Shown here in pieces: positions 17,372-25,660 of a DNA stretch of 64,000 bases. Positions within the stretch are counted from its first letter, which is position 1, and the number at the start of each line of letters is the position of its first letter. The notes under the pieces were generated by a model. It did not search any database, was not told the origin of the DNA, and saw only the letters and a program-made list of their open reading frames with translations. The translations under genes and the position numbers were made by a program. The DNA comes from Flavobacteriales bacterium (GTDB lineage Bacteria; Bacteroidota; Bacteroidia; Flavobacteriales_F; PHOS-HE28), in assembly GCA_019638085.1 (NCBI GenBank), contig JAHBUL010000009.1, positions 62,001 through 126,000 of the forward strand, in the 5' to 3' direction.

Positions 17372-17740
17372 ATGAGGGAGGACGAGCGGGAAGATGTGTA
17401 TTCAAAGGTGGTGCGCGCTGGGAAACGCACTTATTTTTTCGATGTACGGAGCACCCGGGGCAATGACCTCTTCCTCACCATCACTGAAAGCAAGAAACGC
17501 ACGCATGGTGAGGGCCAGGTGAGCTACGAAAAACACAAGATCTTTCTGTACAAGGAGGATTTCGACAAGTTCGTGGAAGGGCTGCATCACGCGCTGGACG
17601 AGTTGGAGCGCATTCGCACCACCGGAGAGCTTCCACGGAAAGAGGCACACGACGAGAAGCGAACAGATGATCGGCCCGATCAGGATCAACCACCCAGCGG
17701 TTTTTCGGATATCAGCTTCGACGATCTTGGGAAGCCTTGA
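17372..17740 (+). CDS. PUR family DNA/RNA-binding protein (DUF3276)
   Basis: The 122-residue protein has the conserved 'EDVYSKVVRAGKRTYFFDVRSTRGNDLFLTITESKKR' (seen in parts) and 'KIFLYKEDFDKFVEGL' of bacterial PUR-alpha-like proteins, followed by an acidic, Asp-rich disordered tail. These single-PUR-repeat proteins dimerise and bind single-stranded nucleic acids; the family is typical of Bacteroidota and spirochaetes. It has its own promoter. Confidence 0.93.
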   Translation: MREDEREDVYSKVVRAGKRTYFFDVRSTRGNDLFLTITESKKRTHGEGQVSYEKHKIFLYKEDFDKFVEGLHHALDELERIRTTGELPRKEAHDEKRTDDRPDQDQPPSGFSDISFDDLGKP

Positions 17741-17852
17741 TCCCGGGTCCCTGATCCGCAGACCGTTGATGCTCGGCCAGCTTGGTTCGCCGTGTAGGAT
17801 CTGATCATGTGGTGATAGAGAATCCCCCGTCTCGTGAACCTTCCTTTACGCA

Positions 17853-17874
17853 GAAAGCCCCTCTCGGGGCTTTC
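17853..17874. terminator. hairpin between PUR gene and 17896 gene
   Basis: A perfect 9-base stem GAAAGCCCC/GGGGCTTTC with loop TCTC lies between converging genes. T-runs are short, so it probably acts on both strands but weakly. Confidence 0.6.
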
Positions 17875-17895
17875 CTTCTCGTTGATGGCTTGGTC

Positions 17896-18318
17896 CTATT
17901 TCGTCCCGGCCGGAGTGGTCTCCTCCATGCCGTAGCTTTCCTTGAGCAACGCCCTCTTCACTGCATCCATTTTCGTCATTTGCTCGGGGGTGAGCACGTC
18001 CGCCACCATTTTGGCCCGCTGGGCATACAGTTCCTCCTCTTGGGGGTCACGCACCTCTGGGTCGAGCTTGGATATGGCGACCAACTGCTGATTGATCTCC
18101 GCCTCTATGCTCCTGAGCTTTTCACCCTGCGCATCACTGACCCCGAGCTCTTGGATCATATACTCCGCGCTCAGCACCATGGTATTCACGTTCTCCTCGA
18201 ATTGTTCGGGTGTCACGGTCTTCATCTGGATGGCACTGGTGCCCTGCACTTGGGCAAAGGTGACAGTGGAGAGTAGGAGGACGCCCATTAGAATGGTGCT
18301 CCGGACAAAAGTCTTCAT
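17896..18318 (-). CDS. secreted helical protein of unknown function
   Basis: The 140-residue product starts 'MKTFVRSTILMGVLLLSTVTFAQ', a clear signal peptide cleaved after the Ala of 'TFA'. This ATG (18318) is chosen over an in-frame ATG upstream of the signal. The mature part is helical and charged, with 'RDPQEEELYAQRAKMVADVLTPEQMTKMDAVKRALL', reminiscent of Spy/LTXXQ-type periplasmic helical proteins; this likeness is tentative. A TATCTTTG box lies at 18380-18387. Confidence 0.75.
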   Translation of the reverse strand: MKTFVRSTILMGVLLLSTVTFAQVQGTSAIQMKTVTPEQFEENVNTMVLSAEYMIQELGVSDAQGEKLRSIEAEINQQLVAISKLDPEVRDPQEEELYAQRAKMVADVLTPEQMTKMDAVKRALLKESYGMEETTPAGTK

Positions 18319-18379
18319 GTGGTATGGAATTTTCAGGTTGGTCGGCTTCTGCATGCAAAGGCCTTGCCGTCGCACTGAA

Positions 18380-18387
18380 CAAAGATA
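18380..18387 (-). promoter_or_regulatory. -7 box TATCTTTG (minus strand)
   Basis: It is a perfect TAnnTTTG on the minus strand, 61 bases ahead of the ATG at 18318. No -33 box is evident. Confidence 0.5.
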
Positions 18388-18467
18388 TATCAATGCCGAT
18401 CATGGGCGCACTGCTTCCCTCCGTGCGGGGATCGCCGATAGGCACCGCCGCAAGTAAGCTGAATGAC

Positions 18468-18475
18468 GACCTTTG
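18468..18475 (+). promoter_or_regulatory. -7-like box GACCTTTG, leaderless spacing
   Basis: Seven of eight positions match TAnnTTTG, and the box ends 5 bases before the rhodanese ATG at 18481. Confidence 0.4.
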
Positions 18476-18480
18476 TCCCC

Positions 18481-18864
18481 ATGAAACGATTACTGATCTT
18501 TTTGATGTTGATCCCCTTCACGCTTGCCGCACAGGCCCAGGCCAGTGGCACAAGCCTGGATGTGAAGGCGTTCAAGGCTGCGGTGGAAAGGGATGATGCC
18601 CTTCTTTTGGACGTGCGCACCGCCGAGGAGTACAACGAAGGACACATCGAAGGTGCGGCGAACATCGATTGGAACGGCGGCACCCTGCTAATGGATGTTT
18701 CCGGTATCGATAAAACCTTGCCGGTGCTGCTCTACTGTGCATCCGGCGGCCGAAGTGGCCAAGCCATGGAGGCCCTGATCAAGGCCGGTTTCACCGATGT
18801 ACAAGATCTTAAGGGCGGGATCATTGAATGGGAGAGCCACGGAGAACCTGTCATCACCCAATGA
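18481..18864 (+). CDS. periplasmic rhodanese-like protein
   Basis: The 127-residue product has a signal peptide ('MKRLLIFLMLIPFTLAAQAQA') and a single rhodanese domain: 'DALLLDVRTAEEYNEGHIEGAANID' and the active-site loop 'YCASGGRSGQA' with Cys. It may move sulfane sulfur or act in periplasmic thiol chemistry. The in-frame ATG six codons upstream would lengthen the n-region and was not chosen; the promoter-like box also points to 18481. It overlaps the endonuclease gene by four bases. Confidence 0.9.
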   Translation: MKRLLIFLMLIPFTLAAQAQASGTSLDVKAFKAAVERDDALLLDVRTAEEYNEGHIEGAANIDWNGGTLLMDVSGIDKTLPVLLYCASGGRSGQAMEALIKAGFTDVQDLKGGIIEWESHGEPVITQ

Positions 18865-19913
18865 TGTACCGAAATCCTATATCCTCCACGGCCGTGCTAC
18901 TGGGCTTCCTTGTCTGGGGGCTACATCCCGTCAACGCCCAACCGCCAGCTGGTTATTATGATAGTGCTGAAGGACTCACTGGTCAACCGTTGCGCATCGC
19001 CTTGCACAACATCATTGACAACCACACGGCGCTTTCCTACAATGCGCTCTGGAATGCTTTTCTGACCACCGATGCCAGACCCGGCAATAAGGTATGGGAC
19101 ATGTACAGCGACATCCCAGGTGGCACGCCTCCTTATGTGTACACATTCGGCAGTGATCAATGCGGCAATTACAGCGCTGAAGGAGACTGCTACAACCGCG
19201 AACACAGCTTCCCGAAGAGCTGGTTCAACGACGACAGCCCCATGTTAACGGACCTCTTCCATATATACCCTACCGACGGCTGGGTGAACAACAAGCGGGA
19301 CAACTTCCCTTACGGCAACGTTGGGAGTGCGGACTGGACCAGCCAGAACGGTTCGAAATTGGGGCTATGCGTGGATCCCGGATACAATGGGACGGTTTTT
19401 GAACCTTTGGATGCGTACAAAGGTGACTTCGCGCGCTCCTACTTCTACATGATGACGCGCTACTATGGAGAAATGTCGGGATGGAGTTCGCCGATGCTCG
19501 CCAATGGTGACTTGTCCCTATGGGCGATGGCGGTGCTGGTGCAATGGAATGATCTGGACCCGGTAAGCACCAAGGAGACCGACCGCAACAATGTGGTGTT
19601 CACGAAACAGCACAATCGCAATCCTTATATCGACCGGCCAGAATGGGTACATGATATCTGGGGGACCATCCTTGGCATCCCGGAGCGAAGTGGCCCCTCC
19701 TTGAGCATCCACTACGATGGAAGCAACCTATTGGTGGATCGCGGGGATGCCTTGCCCGGCACACTTTCGGTGCTGGATATGGCGGGCCGAACGCTCTTCA
19801 CCAGTTCGATCGCTGGAGGCAGAACCAACTTCACCTTCAATGGTACCGCAGGGATCTACATTGTGGAGGTGGCCTCTCCGGAAGGCCGTTCCATTCAACG
19901 CTTCATTCGCTGA
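18861..19913 (+). CDS. secreted endonuclease I with T9SS sorting domain
   Basis: The 350-residue product has a signal peptide ('LLGFLVWGLHPVNAQ') and the endonuclease I/EndA core with 'YNREHSFPKSWFND' (general-base His), 'DLFHIYPTDGWVNNKR' and 'NRNPYIDRPEWV'. The last 70 residues ('LLVDRGDALPGTLSVLDMAGRTLF' through 'GIYIVEVASPEGRSIQRFIR') form a type A T9SS C-terminal domain. It should be exported and cut extracellular DNA, supplying nutrients. It is coupled to the rhodanese gene through ATGATG; the second ATG (18864) is an equal start. Confidence 0.92.
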   Translation: MMYRNPISSTAVLLGFLVWGLHPVNAQPPAGYYDSAEGLTGQPLRIALHNIIDNHTALSYNALWNAFLTTDARPGNKVWDMYSDIPGGTPPYVYTFGSDQCGNYSAEGDCYNREHSFPKSWFNDDSPMLTDLFHIYPTDGWVNNKRDNFPYGNVGSADWTSQNGSKLGLCVDPGYNGTVFEPLDAYKGDFARSYFYMMTRYYGEMSGWSSPMLANGDLSLWAMAVLVQWNDLDPVSTKETDRNNVVFTKQHNRNPYIDRPEWVHDIWGTILGIPERSGPSLSIHYDGSNLLVDRGDALPGTLSVLDMAGRTLFTSSIAGGRTNFTFNGTAGIYIVEVASPEGRSIQRFIR

Positions 19914-19943
19914 CCCAGGCAACACACCGCTACATCCATCATT

Positions 19944-19951
19944 CACCTTCG
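19944..19951 (+). promoter_or_regulatory. -7-like box CACCTTCG, leaderless spacing
   Basis: It matches TAnnTTCG except for the first base and ends three bases before the enoyl-CoA hydratase ATG. Confidence 0.3.
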
Positions 19952-19954
19952 CAA

Positions 19955-20734
19955 ATGACCTACGAACAGATCCAGTACACCGCTTCGGAGGGCGTGGCCA
20001 CCATCAGGCTGCACAGACCCGATAAGTTGAACAGCTTCACTGCACAAATGGCGGAGGAGACCATACATGCGCTCAACACCGCTCAATCTGATGAAGCCGT
20101 GCGTGCACTAGTGATCACCGGTGAAGGTCGCGCGTTCTGTGCCGGACAAGATCTTGCGGAGGCAACCGCTCCCGGGGTGCGTATTGAGGACGTGGTGGAG
20201 AAGCAGTACAATGCGATCATCCGCATACTGCGCCAAATGCCCAAGCCGGTACTGGCCAGCGTGAACGGTGTGGCCGCCGGTGCTGGGGCGAACATCGCCT
20301 ACGCTTGCGACCTTACCTTTGCTGCGGAAAGTGCCGTATTCGTGCAGAGCTTCATCCACATCGGCCTGATCCCCGATAGTGGCGGCACCTTCACCCTACC
20401 TCGCTTAGTTGGTATGCAGCAAGCGTTCGGGCAAATGATATTGGCGGATAAACTAGCTGCTTCCAAGGCTGCCGAGCTGGGAATGATCTGGAAAGCCGTG
20501 CCTGATGCGGAACTGGAGAACGAGGTGATGACCGTGGCCAGAAAGCTCGCCACCATGCCCACCTTAGCCATTGCGCTTACCAAGTATGCGCTGAACCGCT
20601 CCCAAGGCAGCAACTTGGAGCAACATTTACTCGTGGAAGCCGAATTGCAGGCCATTGCGGGTCGTAGCCAAGACAGTAAGGAAGGTGTGGCAGCATTCCT
20701 CCAGAAGCGGAAAGCGACCTTTATCGGGCACTAG
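19955..20734 (+). CDS. enoyl-CoA hydratase/isomerase, PaaG-like
   Basis: The 259-residue crotonase-fold protein has oxyanion-hole strands 'GRAFCAGQDLAEA' and 'GVAAGAGANIAYACDLTFA', an Asp in 'LIPDSGGTF', and the C-terminal helix 'LLVEAELQAIAGRSQDSKEGVAAFL'. The D-S-G-G form and length fit the PaaG/PaaB isomerase group of phenylacetate breakdown or a general enoyl-CoA hydratase. Next to it is a 3-hydroxyacyl-CoA dehydrogenase. The ring-attacking PaaABCDE genes are not in the window, so the pathway assignment stays open. Confidence 0.85.
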   Translation: MTYEQIQYTASEGVATIRLHRPDKLNSFTAQMAEETIHALNTAQSDEAVRALVITGEGRAFCAGQDLAEATAPGVRIEDVVEKQYNAIIRILRQMPKPVLASVNGVAAGAGANIAYACDLTFAAESAVFVQSFIHIGLIPDSGGTFTLPRLVGMQQAFGQMILADKLAASKAAELGMIWKAVPDAELENEVMTVARKLATMPTLAIALTKYALNRSQGSNLEQHLLVEAELQAIAGRSQDSKEGVAAFLQKRKATFIGH

Positions 20735-20760
20735 AGCGCATCCGGTCATTAGAGCGCATC
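20732..20760 (+). repeat. 11-base direct repeat upstream of the dehydrogenase promoter
   Basis: TAGAGCGCATC occurs at 20732-20742 and 20750-20760, an 18-base period. The first copy includes the stop codon of the enoyl-CoA hydratase. Both lie just upstream of the TTG (20764-20766) and CATCTTTG of the next gene, where an activator would bind. Confidence 0.55.
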
Positions 20761-20782
20761 GTCTTGTTCACTAGCTGTCCGC

Positions 20783-20790
20783 CATCTTTG
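20783..20790 (+). promoter_or_regulatory. -7-like box CATCTTTG, leaderless spacing
   Basis: It ends four bases before the ATG at 20795. A TTG lies 16 bases upstream as a possible -33 element. Confidence 0.4.
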
Positions 20791-20794
20791 GCGC

Positions 20795-21970
20795 ATGGAA
20801 GGTCGCATACATATTGGCTTGATCGGTGCCGGGACCATGGGCACAGGTATTGCACAGGTAGCTGCCCAAGCAGGGCATCCGGTATTGATGTTCGACACTC
20901 GCCCAGGTGCAGTCGAAGCCGCGCTGAAAGGCTTGCACGCTACCTTGGAAAAGTTGGTGGCCAAAGGAAAATTCACCCGTGCGGAGGCCGATGCACTGCT
21001 GGGTCGTATCCGTCCTGCGGCCGCGCTGGGGGATCTTTCCAGCTGTGGACTGACGATCGAGGCCATAGTGGAGAACTTGGACATCAAGAAGAAACTCTTC
21101 ACCCAGCTGGAGGAGATCTTGGGCGCTGACGCTATCTTGGCGAGTAATACCTCGTCCCTCGCGATCACCGCCATTGCCGCTGCATGCGAGCACCCGGAAC
21201 GCGTCATTGGCCTGCACTTCTTCAACCCGGCACCGGTGATGCCCTTGGTGGAGGTGGTCCCCGGATTGCTTACTGCCCCCGGACTGTCCGAGCGCTGCGC
21301 AGGGTTGATGCGGGCATGGGGAAAGGAACCTGTGACCTGCAAGGACACGCCCGGTTTCATAGTCAATCGGGTGGCCCGGCCTTTCTACGGGGAAAGCATC
21401 CGGATCTACGAGGAGGGCATCGCGGATATGGCGAGTATTGACCAGGCCTTGAAGAGCGTAGGTGGATTCCGAATGGGGCCATTCGAACTGATGGATCTGA
21501 TCGGTAACGATATCAACCTGGCCGTGACCCGAAGCGTGTGGGAGGCCTTCTTCTATGACCCACGCTATAAGCCAAGCCTTACCCAACAGCGGCAGGTGGA
21601 AAGCGGCCGCTTGGGCCGAAAGACCAATCAGGGCTACTTCGACTATTCAGGATCAGCCGCTCGAACCGCACCCGAGGTTGATCCTGATCTTGCACACAGC
21701 ATTACGGAACGCGTGCTCGCCATGTTGATCAACGAAGCGGCCGACGCGCTCTTTCTTCAGGTAGCTTCCAAGGAAGACCTTGATCTGGCCATGATCAAGG
21801 GTGTGAATTACCCGAAAGGATTATTGGCTTGGGCTGATGAGAAGGGAGCTGCTTATTGGAGCCGCAAACTGGATGCACTGCAAGCGGAATATGGCGAGGA
21901 CCGGTATCGCGCCTCCCCCCTGCTCCGACGAATGGCTCGGACGAGCGCACAATTCCATGGAGTCAAATAG
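20795..21970 (+). CDS. 3-hydroxyacyl-CoA dehydrogenase, PaaH/FadB-type
   Basis: The 391-residue protein has an N-terminal NAD-binding fold 'IGLIGAGTMGTGIAQV' (GxGxxG at 11-16). The catalytic His/Asn region 'GLHFFNPAPVMPLVEVV' follows, then two C-terminal 3HCDH domains, giving the length of PaaH rather than short 3-hydroxybutyryl-CoA dehydrogenases (about 290). It oxidises 3-hydroxyacyl-CoA to 3-oxoacyl-CoA, and would follow the enoyl-CoA hydratase encoded upstream in beta-oxidation or phenylacetate degradation. Confidence 0.9.
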   Translation: MEGRIHIGLIGAGTMGTGIAQVAAQAGHPVLMFDTRPGAVEAALKGLHATLEKLVAKGKFTRAEADALLGRIRPAAALGDLSSCGLTIEAIVENLDIKKKLFTQLEEILGADAILASNTSSLAITAIAAACEHPERVIGLHFFNPAPVMPLVEVVPGLLTAPGLSERCAGLMRAWGKEPVTCKDTPGFIVNRVARPFYGESIRIYEEGIADMASIDQALKSVGGFRMGPFELMDLIGNDINLAVTRSVWEAFFYDPRYKPSLTQQRQVESGRLGRKTNQGYFDYSGSAARTAPEVDPDLAHSITERVLAMLINEAADALFLQVASKEDLDLAMIKGVNYPKGLLAWADEKGAAYWSRKLDALQAEYGEDRYRASPLLRRMARTSAQFHGVK

Positions 21971-21983
21971 GTAAGGAAAATAG

Positions 21984-21995
21984 TTTACATGTAAA
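21984..21995. promoter_or_regulatory. palindromic operator candidate TTTACATGTAAA
   Basis: This 12-base perfect palindrome ends nine bases before the TATCTTTG -7 box of the YceI gene, covering the -33 area. A repressor binding there would block transcription. No regulator gene is adjacent. Confidence 0.5.
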
Positions 21996-22004
21996 ATACA
22001 TTTC

Positions 22005-22012
22005 TATCTTTG
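22005..22012 (+). promoter_or_regulatory. -7 box TATCTTTG of the YceI gene
   Basis: It is a perfect TAnnTTTG, 23 bases before the ATG at 22036, in an AT-rich stretch that contrasts with the surrounding GC-rich DNA. Confidence 0.65.
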
Positions 22013-22035
22013 CCCGCTCATCCAAAAAAACTGAC

Positions 22036-22680
22036 ATGAAGAAAATGAACCGAACCCTCCTTATGGGTGCCCTTGCAACTTTCGTCCTCGCATCTTGCGG
22101 TACGACCGAAGCCCCTTCCACTGATACGCCGAACGCCGAACCTACGGGGATCACCGGCACGGCGATCTATGCGCTGGATACCGCCACCAGCGAGGTGGAT
22201 TGGAAAGGAACGATGCTGGGTGTGAAAAGCCATACCGGTACCCTTCATTTCGTGAATGGTGAGTTGACGACCATCAATGGCGAATTGAGCGGTGGTTCAT
22301 TTACCGTGGACATGCACAGTTACACCTTCACCGATACGAACTATGCCCAGGCGGGTTCAAAAGGAGGCACTCGGGTGGACCTGATGAACCACTTGATGTC
22401 CCCTGATTTTTTCGCTGTGGATAGTTTCCCTACCGCCCATTTCAGCATCACGAAAGTGGAAGGAAATACCGCTACCGGAGATCTAACGGTGCGTGGGCAT
22501 ACCCAGCAAGAGCAAGTGAAGAACATCAGCTTGACGCATGAGGGGAATACCATTCAAGCTACAGGTGATCTCACCTTCAATCGCAAGAACTACAATGTTC
22601 ATTGGGATTCACCCATGAAGGACATGACCCTTTCGAACGATATCGTTCTCACAGTGGTCCTGAAAGGCACCGCGAACTGA
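22036..22680 (+). CDS. YceI family lipoprotein
   Basis: The 214-residue product starts 'MKKMNRTLLMGALATFVLASCG', a lipoprotein signal with Cys 21. The YceI lipocalin-like domain follows: 'ATSEVDWKGTMLGVKSHTGTLHF', 'INGELSGGSFTVDMHSY', 'LMNHLMSPDFFAVDSFPTAHF' and 'GDLTVRGHTQQEQV'. YceI proteins bind isoprenoid-like or fatty ligands in the periplasm. The start follows the promoter; a longer frame into the upstream gene is rejected. A strong terminator follows. Confidence 0.93.
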   Translation: MKKMNRTLLMGALATFVLASCGTTEAPSTDTPNAEPTGITGTAIYALDTATSEVDWKGTMLGVKSHTGTLHFVNGELTTINGELSGGSFTVDMHSYTFTDTNYAQAGSKGGTRVDLMNHLMSPDFFAVDSFPTAHFSITKVEGNTATGDLTVRGHTQQEQVKNISLTHEGNTIQATGDLTFNRKNYNVHWDSPMKDMTLSNDIVLTVVLKGTAN

Positions 22681-22702
22681 GTACGTGCTAATACGGAACG
22701 GC

Positions 22703-22750
22703 AAGGGCCGGGAATGGAGCAAGTTGAATTGCTGTCATTCCCGGCCTTTT
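22703..22750 (+). terminator. intrinsic terminator of the YceI gene
   Basis: An 11-base perfect stem GGCCGGGAATG/CATTCCCGGCC is extended by a wobble and A-T pairs, then TTTT. It starts about 23 bases past the stop codon. Confidence 0.8.
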
Positions 22751-22999
22751 CTATTCACTGGTGCAGTTTGTAGCGAAACGGGAGTGCCCCGAATTGGAAG
22801 GCTGCTCACCCGTACCGGTATTCACCCGGCCCTTCACGTCCCCATCCAGGATCTGACCGGCCATCACAGCATGATCCTTTTCTTCCTCCACGTGATGGAA
22901 ACCTGGGATCCCGTGCAACGGAACGTCCGGGCATGCAGGCTTGAGTTCCCGGTGATCCGGTGACGCCCAATTCGTATTGCTCTGAAGTTGCTTATCCAT
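22751..22999 (-). CDS. small hydrophilic hypothetical protein
   Basis: An 82-codon frame lies 21 bases after the universal-stress gene on the same strand. It starts 'MDKQLQSNTNWASPDHRELKP' and contains 'VEEEKDHAVMAGQILDGDVKGRVN'. Codon use is like neighbouring genes, and it fills the gap up to the YceI terminator. No signal peptide, membrane segment or known motif is visible. It is plausible as the second gene of a stress operon, but unproven. Confidence 0.5.
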   Translation of the reverse strand: MDKQLQSNTNWASPDHRELKPACPDVPLHGIPGFHHVEEEKDHAVMAGQILDGDVKGRVNTGTGEQPSNSGHSRFATNCTSE

Positions 23000-23020
23000 A
23001 ATGATGGGTGGTTCAATTGG

Positions 23021-23887
23021 TCATTGGAAAGTCCAACCTGTGGTGCCGGCTGTATTATTCGCGGGGTTCAATAGCATTACAGGGATCATGGCCTTATTGG
23101 TGATGATAGCCTCCTCATAGGGTACTCCCAGAGCACCGAAGATATTGGTACCTACCATGTTCATCACAGCGATCAGGTCGGCATCGATCTGATCGGCATA
23201 GGCAAGAACGGCATCAACGAAGCCATCGCTATCCGCATCCGCCACGCTAGCTTCCATATGGATGTTCCGCTCCCCGAAATACTTCTTGGCAAAGAGGATA
23301 TTATCGTGCAATTGCTTCTGTAGAAACTCATCCGATTCCTTCGGCACGATCACATGAGCGGTTCCTTTGAAGTAGGAGGCCATGGCGGCCACCATACCGA
23401 TCTTCTGCCGGGTTTCCCGTTGCAGGTCCATAGGAACCACTATATCCCGGTACCCATCCACTTTCAATCCTCGCTCTTGCACCACAATGAAAGGGACATC
23501 ACTCTTCGTGATAACACGTAATGCACGGCTCCCGGTAATGAATTGCATACCGCGCATGCCGTGGGTACCCATGATGATCAACTCGGCGCCGACCTCCTTT
23601 GCCGCATCTCCGATGCCTTCATAGACCTTCCCTTTCCGTAGCATGGTCTTCAATGGCACCGTCGTGTTTATCGCTCTACCGCGCTCCTTTTCAGCGCTCA
23701 ACCTCCGCTGCATCACTTCTTGTTCATCCATATCCGGAACCAGATGCAACAAGTACACCTCAGCCCCCATTGTGTGAGCCAATTTCATTGCGTGGTCCAT
23801 GGCATAATCCACCACATTGGTAAAATCGGTTGGGACCAGGATGCGCTTTACGGAACTACTTTTCGCGGATGTTTCAGGGTTGGTCAT
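23021..23887 (-). CDS. tandem-domain universal stress protein
   Basis: The 288-residue product starts 'MTNPETSAKSSSVKRILVPTDF'; a longer frame has 34 unlikely N-terminal residues. It has two Usp (PF00582-type) domains: the first holds 'RILVPTDFTNVVDYAMDHAMKLA' and the ATP-binding-like 'IIMGTHGMRGMQFITGSRALRVI'; the second covers residues about 150-288. UspA proteins act in the cytosol under starvation and stress. The gene stands alone or precedes the small ORF at 22751. Confidence 0.9.
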   Translation of the reverse strand: MTNPETSAKSSSVKRILVPTDFTNVVDYAMDHAMKLAHTMGAEVYLLHLVPDMDEQEVMQRRLSAEKERGRAINTTVPLKTMLRKGKVYEGIGDAAKEVGAELIIMGTHGMRGMQFITGSRALRVITKSDVPFIVVQERGLKVDGYRDIVVPMDLQRETRQKIGMVAAMASYFKGTAHVIVPKESDEFLQKQLHDNILFAKKYFGERNIHMEASVADADSDGFVDAVLAYADQIDADLIAVMNMVGTNIFGALGVPYEEAIITNKAMIPVMLLNPANNTAGTTGWTFQ

Positions 23888-24368
23888 GATGCAGTGAATG
23901 CACAAATCCCATGCCTTCGTGTGGTATAAATGCTGGAACAAGGAATTTCCTAGTGGTCCCAACTCCCCACGGAACATGAGGTGAATCAAAGGAGATGCGG
24001 AAAGTACATGAGGAAAGTGGCATTTTCACCCCGCGCTACGGAGGCGCACACGCCTCGGGTATGCAAGCATGGTTGTTTCCAGTACCGCTGCCGGATGAAA
24101 CGGAAGCGTACATTTGACCCCGAAACGGGCGGGAATTAACACATTCAGGCGCGATGACGAACACGGAGCACCAACCACGAGCAAAGCGAGCGGCCACTTG
24201 GACCGCATCGTTACCGTGGAACTTGATGCCGGGCCGGAGCGTACCAACGCCGCCAACCACCTAGATCAACAGATTTAACCGGACGGTAGGAGATCGAAAG
24301 AACCACCTACTGGTCCTTTACAACGCTCTTCGGAGCACAGCAATCATCATTACCGATAAAACCTCACA
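23888..24368. other. intergenic region, no gene recognised
   Basis: These 481 bases separate the divergent stress-protein and glutamate dehydrogenase genes. Only a weak GAGGCG/CGCCTC hairpin (24041-24056) was noted. Short open frames here lack motifs and sensible codon use. Promoters for both flanking genes must lie here, but no perfect -7 box was found. Confidence 0.5.
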
Positions 24369-25658
24369 ATGACAACCAAAGCCGTTGATAAGCCCGAGCG
24401 CAAGCAAGGGATGTATGATGTGGTCATGGATCAATTCGCACATGCCGCAGATATCATGAACCTTGATCCCGGTGTCCGGAAGATCCTGGCCAAGACCAAC
24501 ACCGAGATCGTGGTCCACTTCCCTGTGCGTTTGGACAACGGGAAGATCGAGGTGTTCACGGGCTACCGCGTGCAACACAACAATGCGCTCGGACCCTACA
24601 AGGGCGGCCTGCGCTACCACGAAACGGTGGATATCGACGCGGCACGCGCCTTGGCGATCTGGATGACCTGGAAGACCGCCTTGGCTGGCCTACCCTATGG
24701 GGGGGCAAAGGGTGGTATTCAGCTTAACCCCAAGGAATATTCCAAGGGTGAGCTCGAGCGCATCACGCGTCGGTTCACGTATGCTTTGGGCGACAACATC
24801 GGGCCCGATCTGGATATCCCCGCACCGGATATCAACACGAACGCGCAGATCATGGCATGGATCGCGGATACATACTCCTCAACAAAATCCCCTGCCACCC
24901 GCTTCGCCAACCTGCATGTGGTCACCGGGAAGCCCATGGGCGCTGGCGGCCTTGCCGGTCGCGACCGTGCTACGGGCTTCGGGGTGGTATCCAATCTGAA
25001 ATCCTGGTCGGTTCGCAGCAAGCAACCACTGAAGGGCATGCGTTTTATCGTGCAAGGCTTCGGCAACGTGGGGTACTGGACCTCACATTTCCTCTTGAAG
25101 GAAGGGGCAATACTGGTTGGTGTGCAGGACGCAACTGCTACTCTCCACGACCCCAAAGGCATCAATCCGGAGGCACTGCTTGAGCATAGTGATGCCAACG
25201 GCCGCAACATCAAGGGCTACACAGGGGCCAAGGAGATGGAGCCAAGCGAATTCTTCGGATTGGAATGCGACATTGTGGTGCCCGCTGCGTTGGGCAACCA
25301 GATCACCGGCGAAAATGCGGGGAGCATCAAGGCCAAAGTGGTGGCCGAAGGTGCCAATGGCCCCACGAACACAGCTGGCGAAGAGATCCTGCGCAAAAAC
25401 CGGGTGGACATCATCCCCGACATCCTGTGCAATTCCGGCGGAGTGATCGGCAGCTACTACGAGTGGTTGCAGAACAAACGTAGCGAGATCTGGAAGATCG
25501 AAGAAGTGCTGGAGATGATCCACGACAAGATCGATACGGCCTTCGCGCAAGTGGTGGCTACTTCGGGCGAGTTCAATGTGGACTGGCGCACGAGCGCCTA
25601 TATTGTCGCCTTGCGCCGCTTGGAGAACACCTATATGGAGCGCGGCATCTTCCCTTGA
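24369..25658 (+). CDS. glutamate dehydrogenase (GdhA-type)
   Basis: The 429-residue protein has the glutamate dehydrogenase signature 'GPYKGGLRYHETVDIDAARALAIWMTWKTALAGLPYGGAKGGI' (in parts) with substrate and catalytic Lys residues. 'LDIPAPDINTNAQIMAWIADTYS' and a Rossmann domain with 'FIVQGFGNVGYWTSHFLLKEGA' follow. It interconverts glutamate and 2-oxoglutarate plus ammonia. The stop is two bases before the pntA ATG, so it heads an operon with the transhydrogenase genes. Confidence 0.93.
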   Translation: MTTKAVDKPERKQGMYDVVMDQFAHAADIMNLDPGVRKILAKTNTEIVVHFPVRLDNGKIEVFTGYRVQHNNALGPYKGGLRYHETVDIDAARALAIWMTWKTALAGLPYGGAKGGIQLNPKEYSKGELERITRRFTYALGDNIGPDLDIPAPDINTNAQIMAWIADTYSSTKSPATRFANLHVVTGKPMGAGGLAGRDRATGFGVVSNLKSWSVRSKQPLKGMRFIVQGFGNVGYWTSHFLLKEGAILVGVQDATATLHDPKGINPEALLEHSDANGRNIKGYTGAKEMEPSEFFGLECDIVVPAALGNQITGENAGSIKAKVVAEGANGPTNTAGEEILRKNRVDIIPDILCNSGGVIGSYYEWLQNKRSEIWKIEEVLEMIHDKIDTAFAQVVATSGEFNVDWRTSAYIVALRRLENTYMERGIFP

Positions 25659-25660
25659 GC

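Noticed and set aside
19955-21970. Complete phenylacetate degradation operon
   Set aside because: Only PaaG-like and PaaH-like genes are present; PaaABCDE, PaaK and PaaZ are absent, so general beta-oxidation fits equally.
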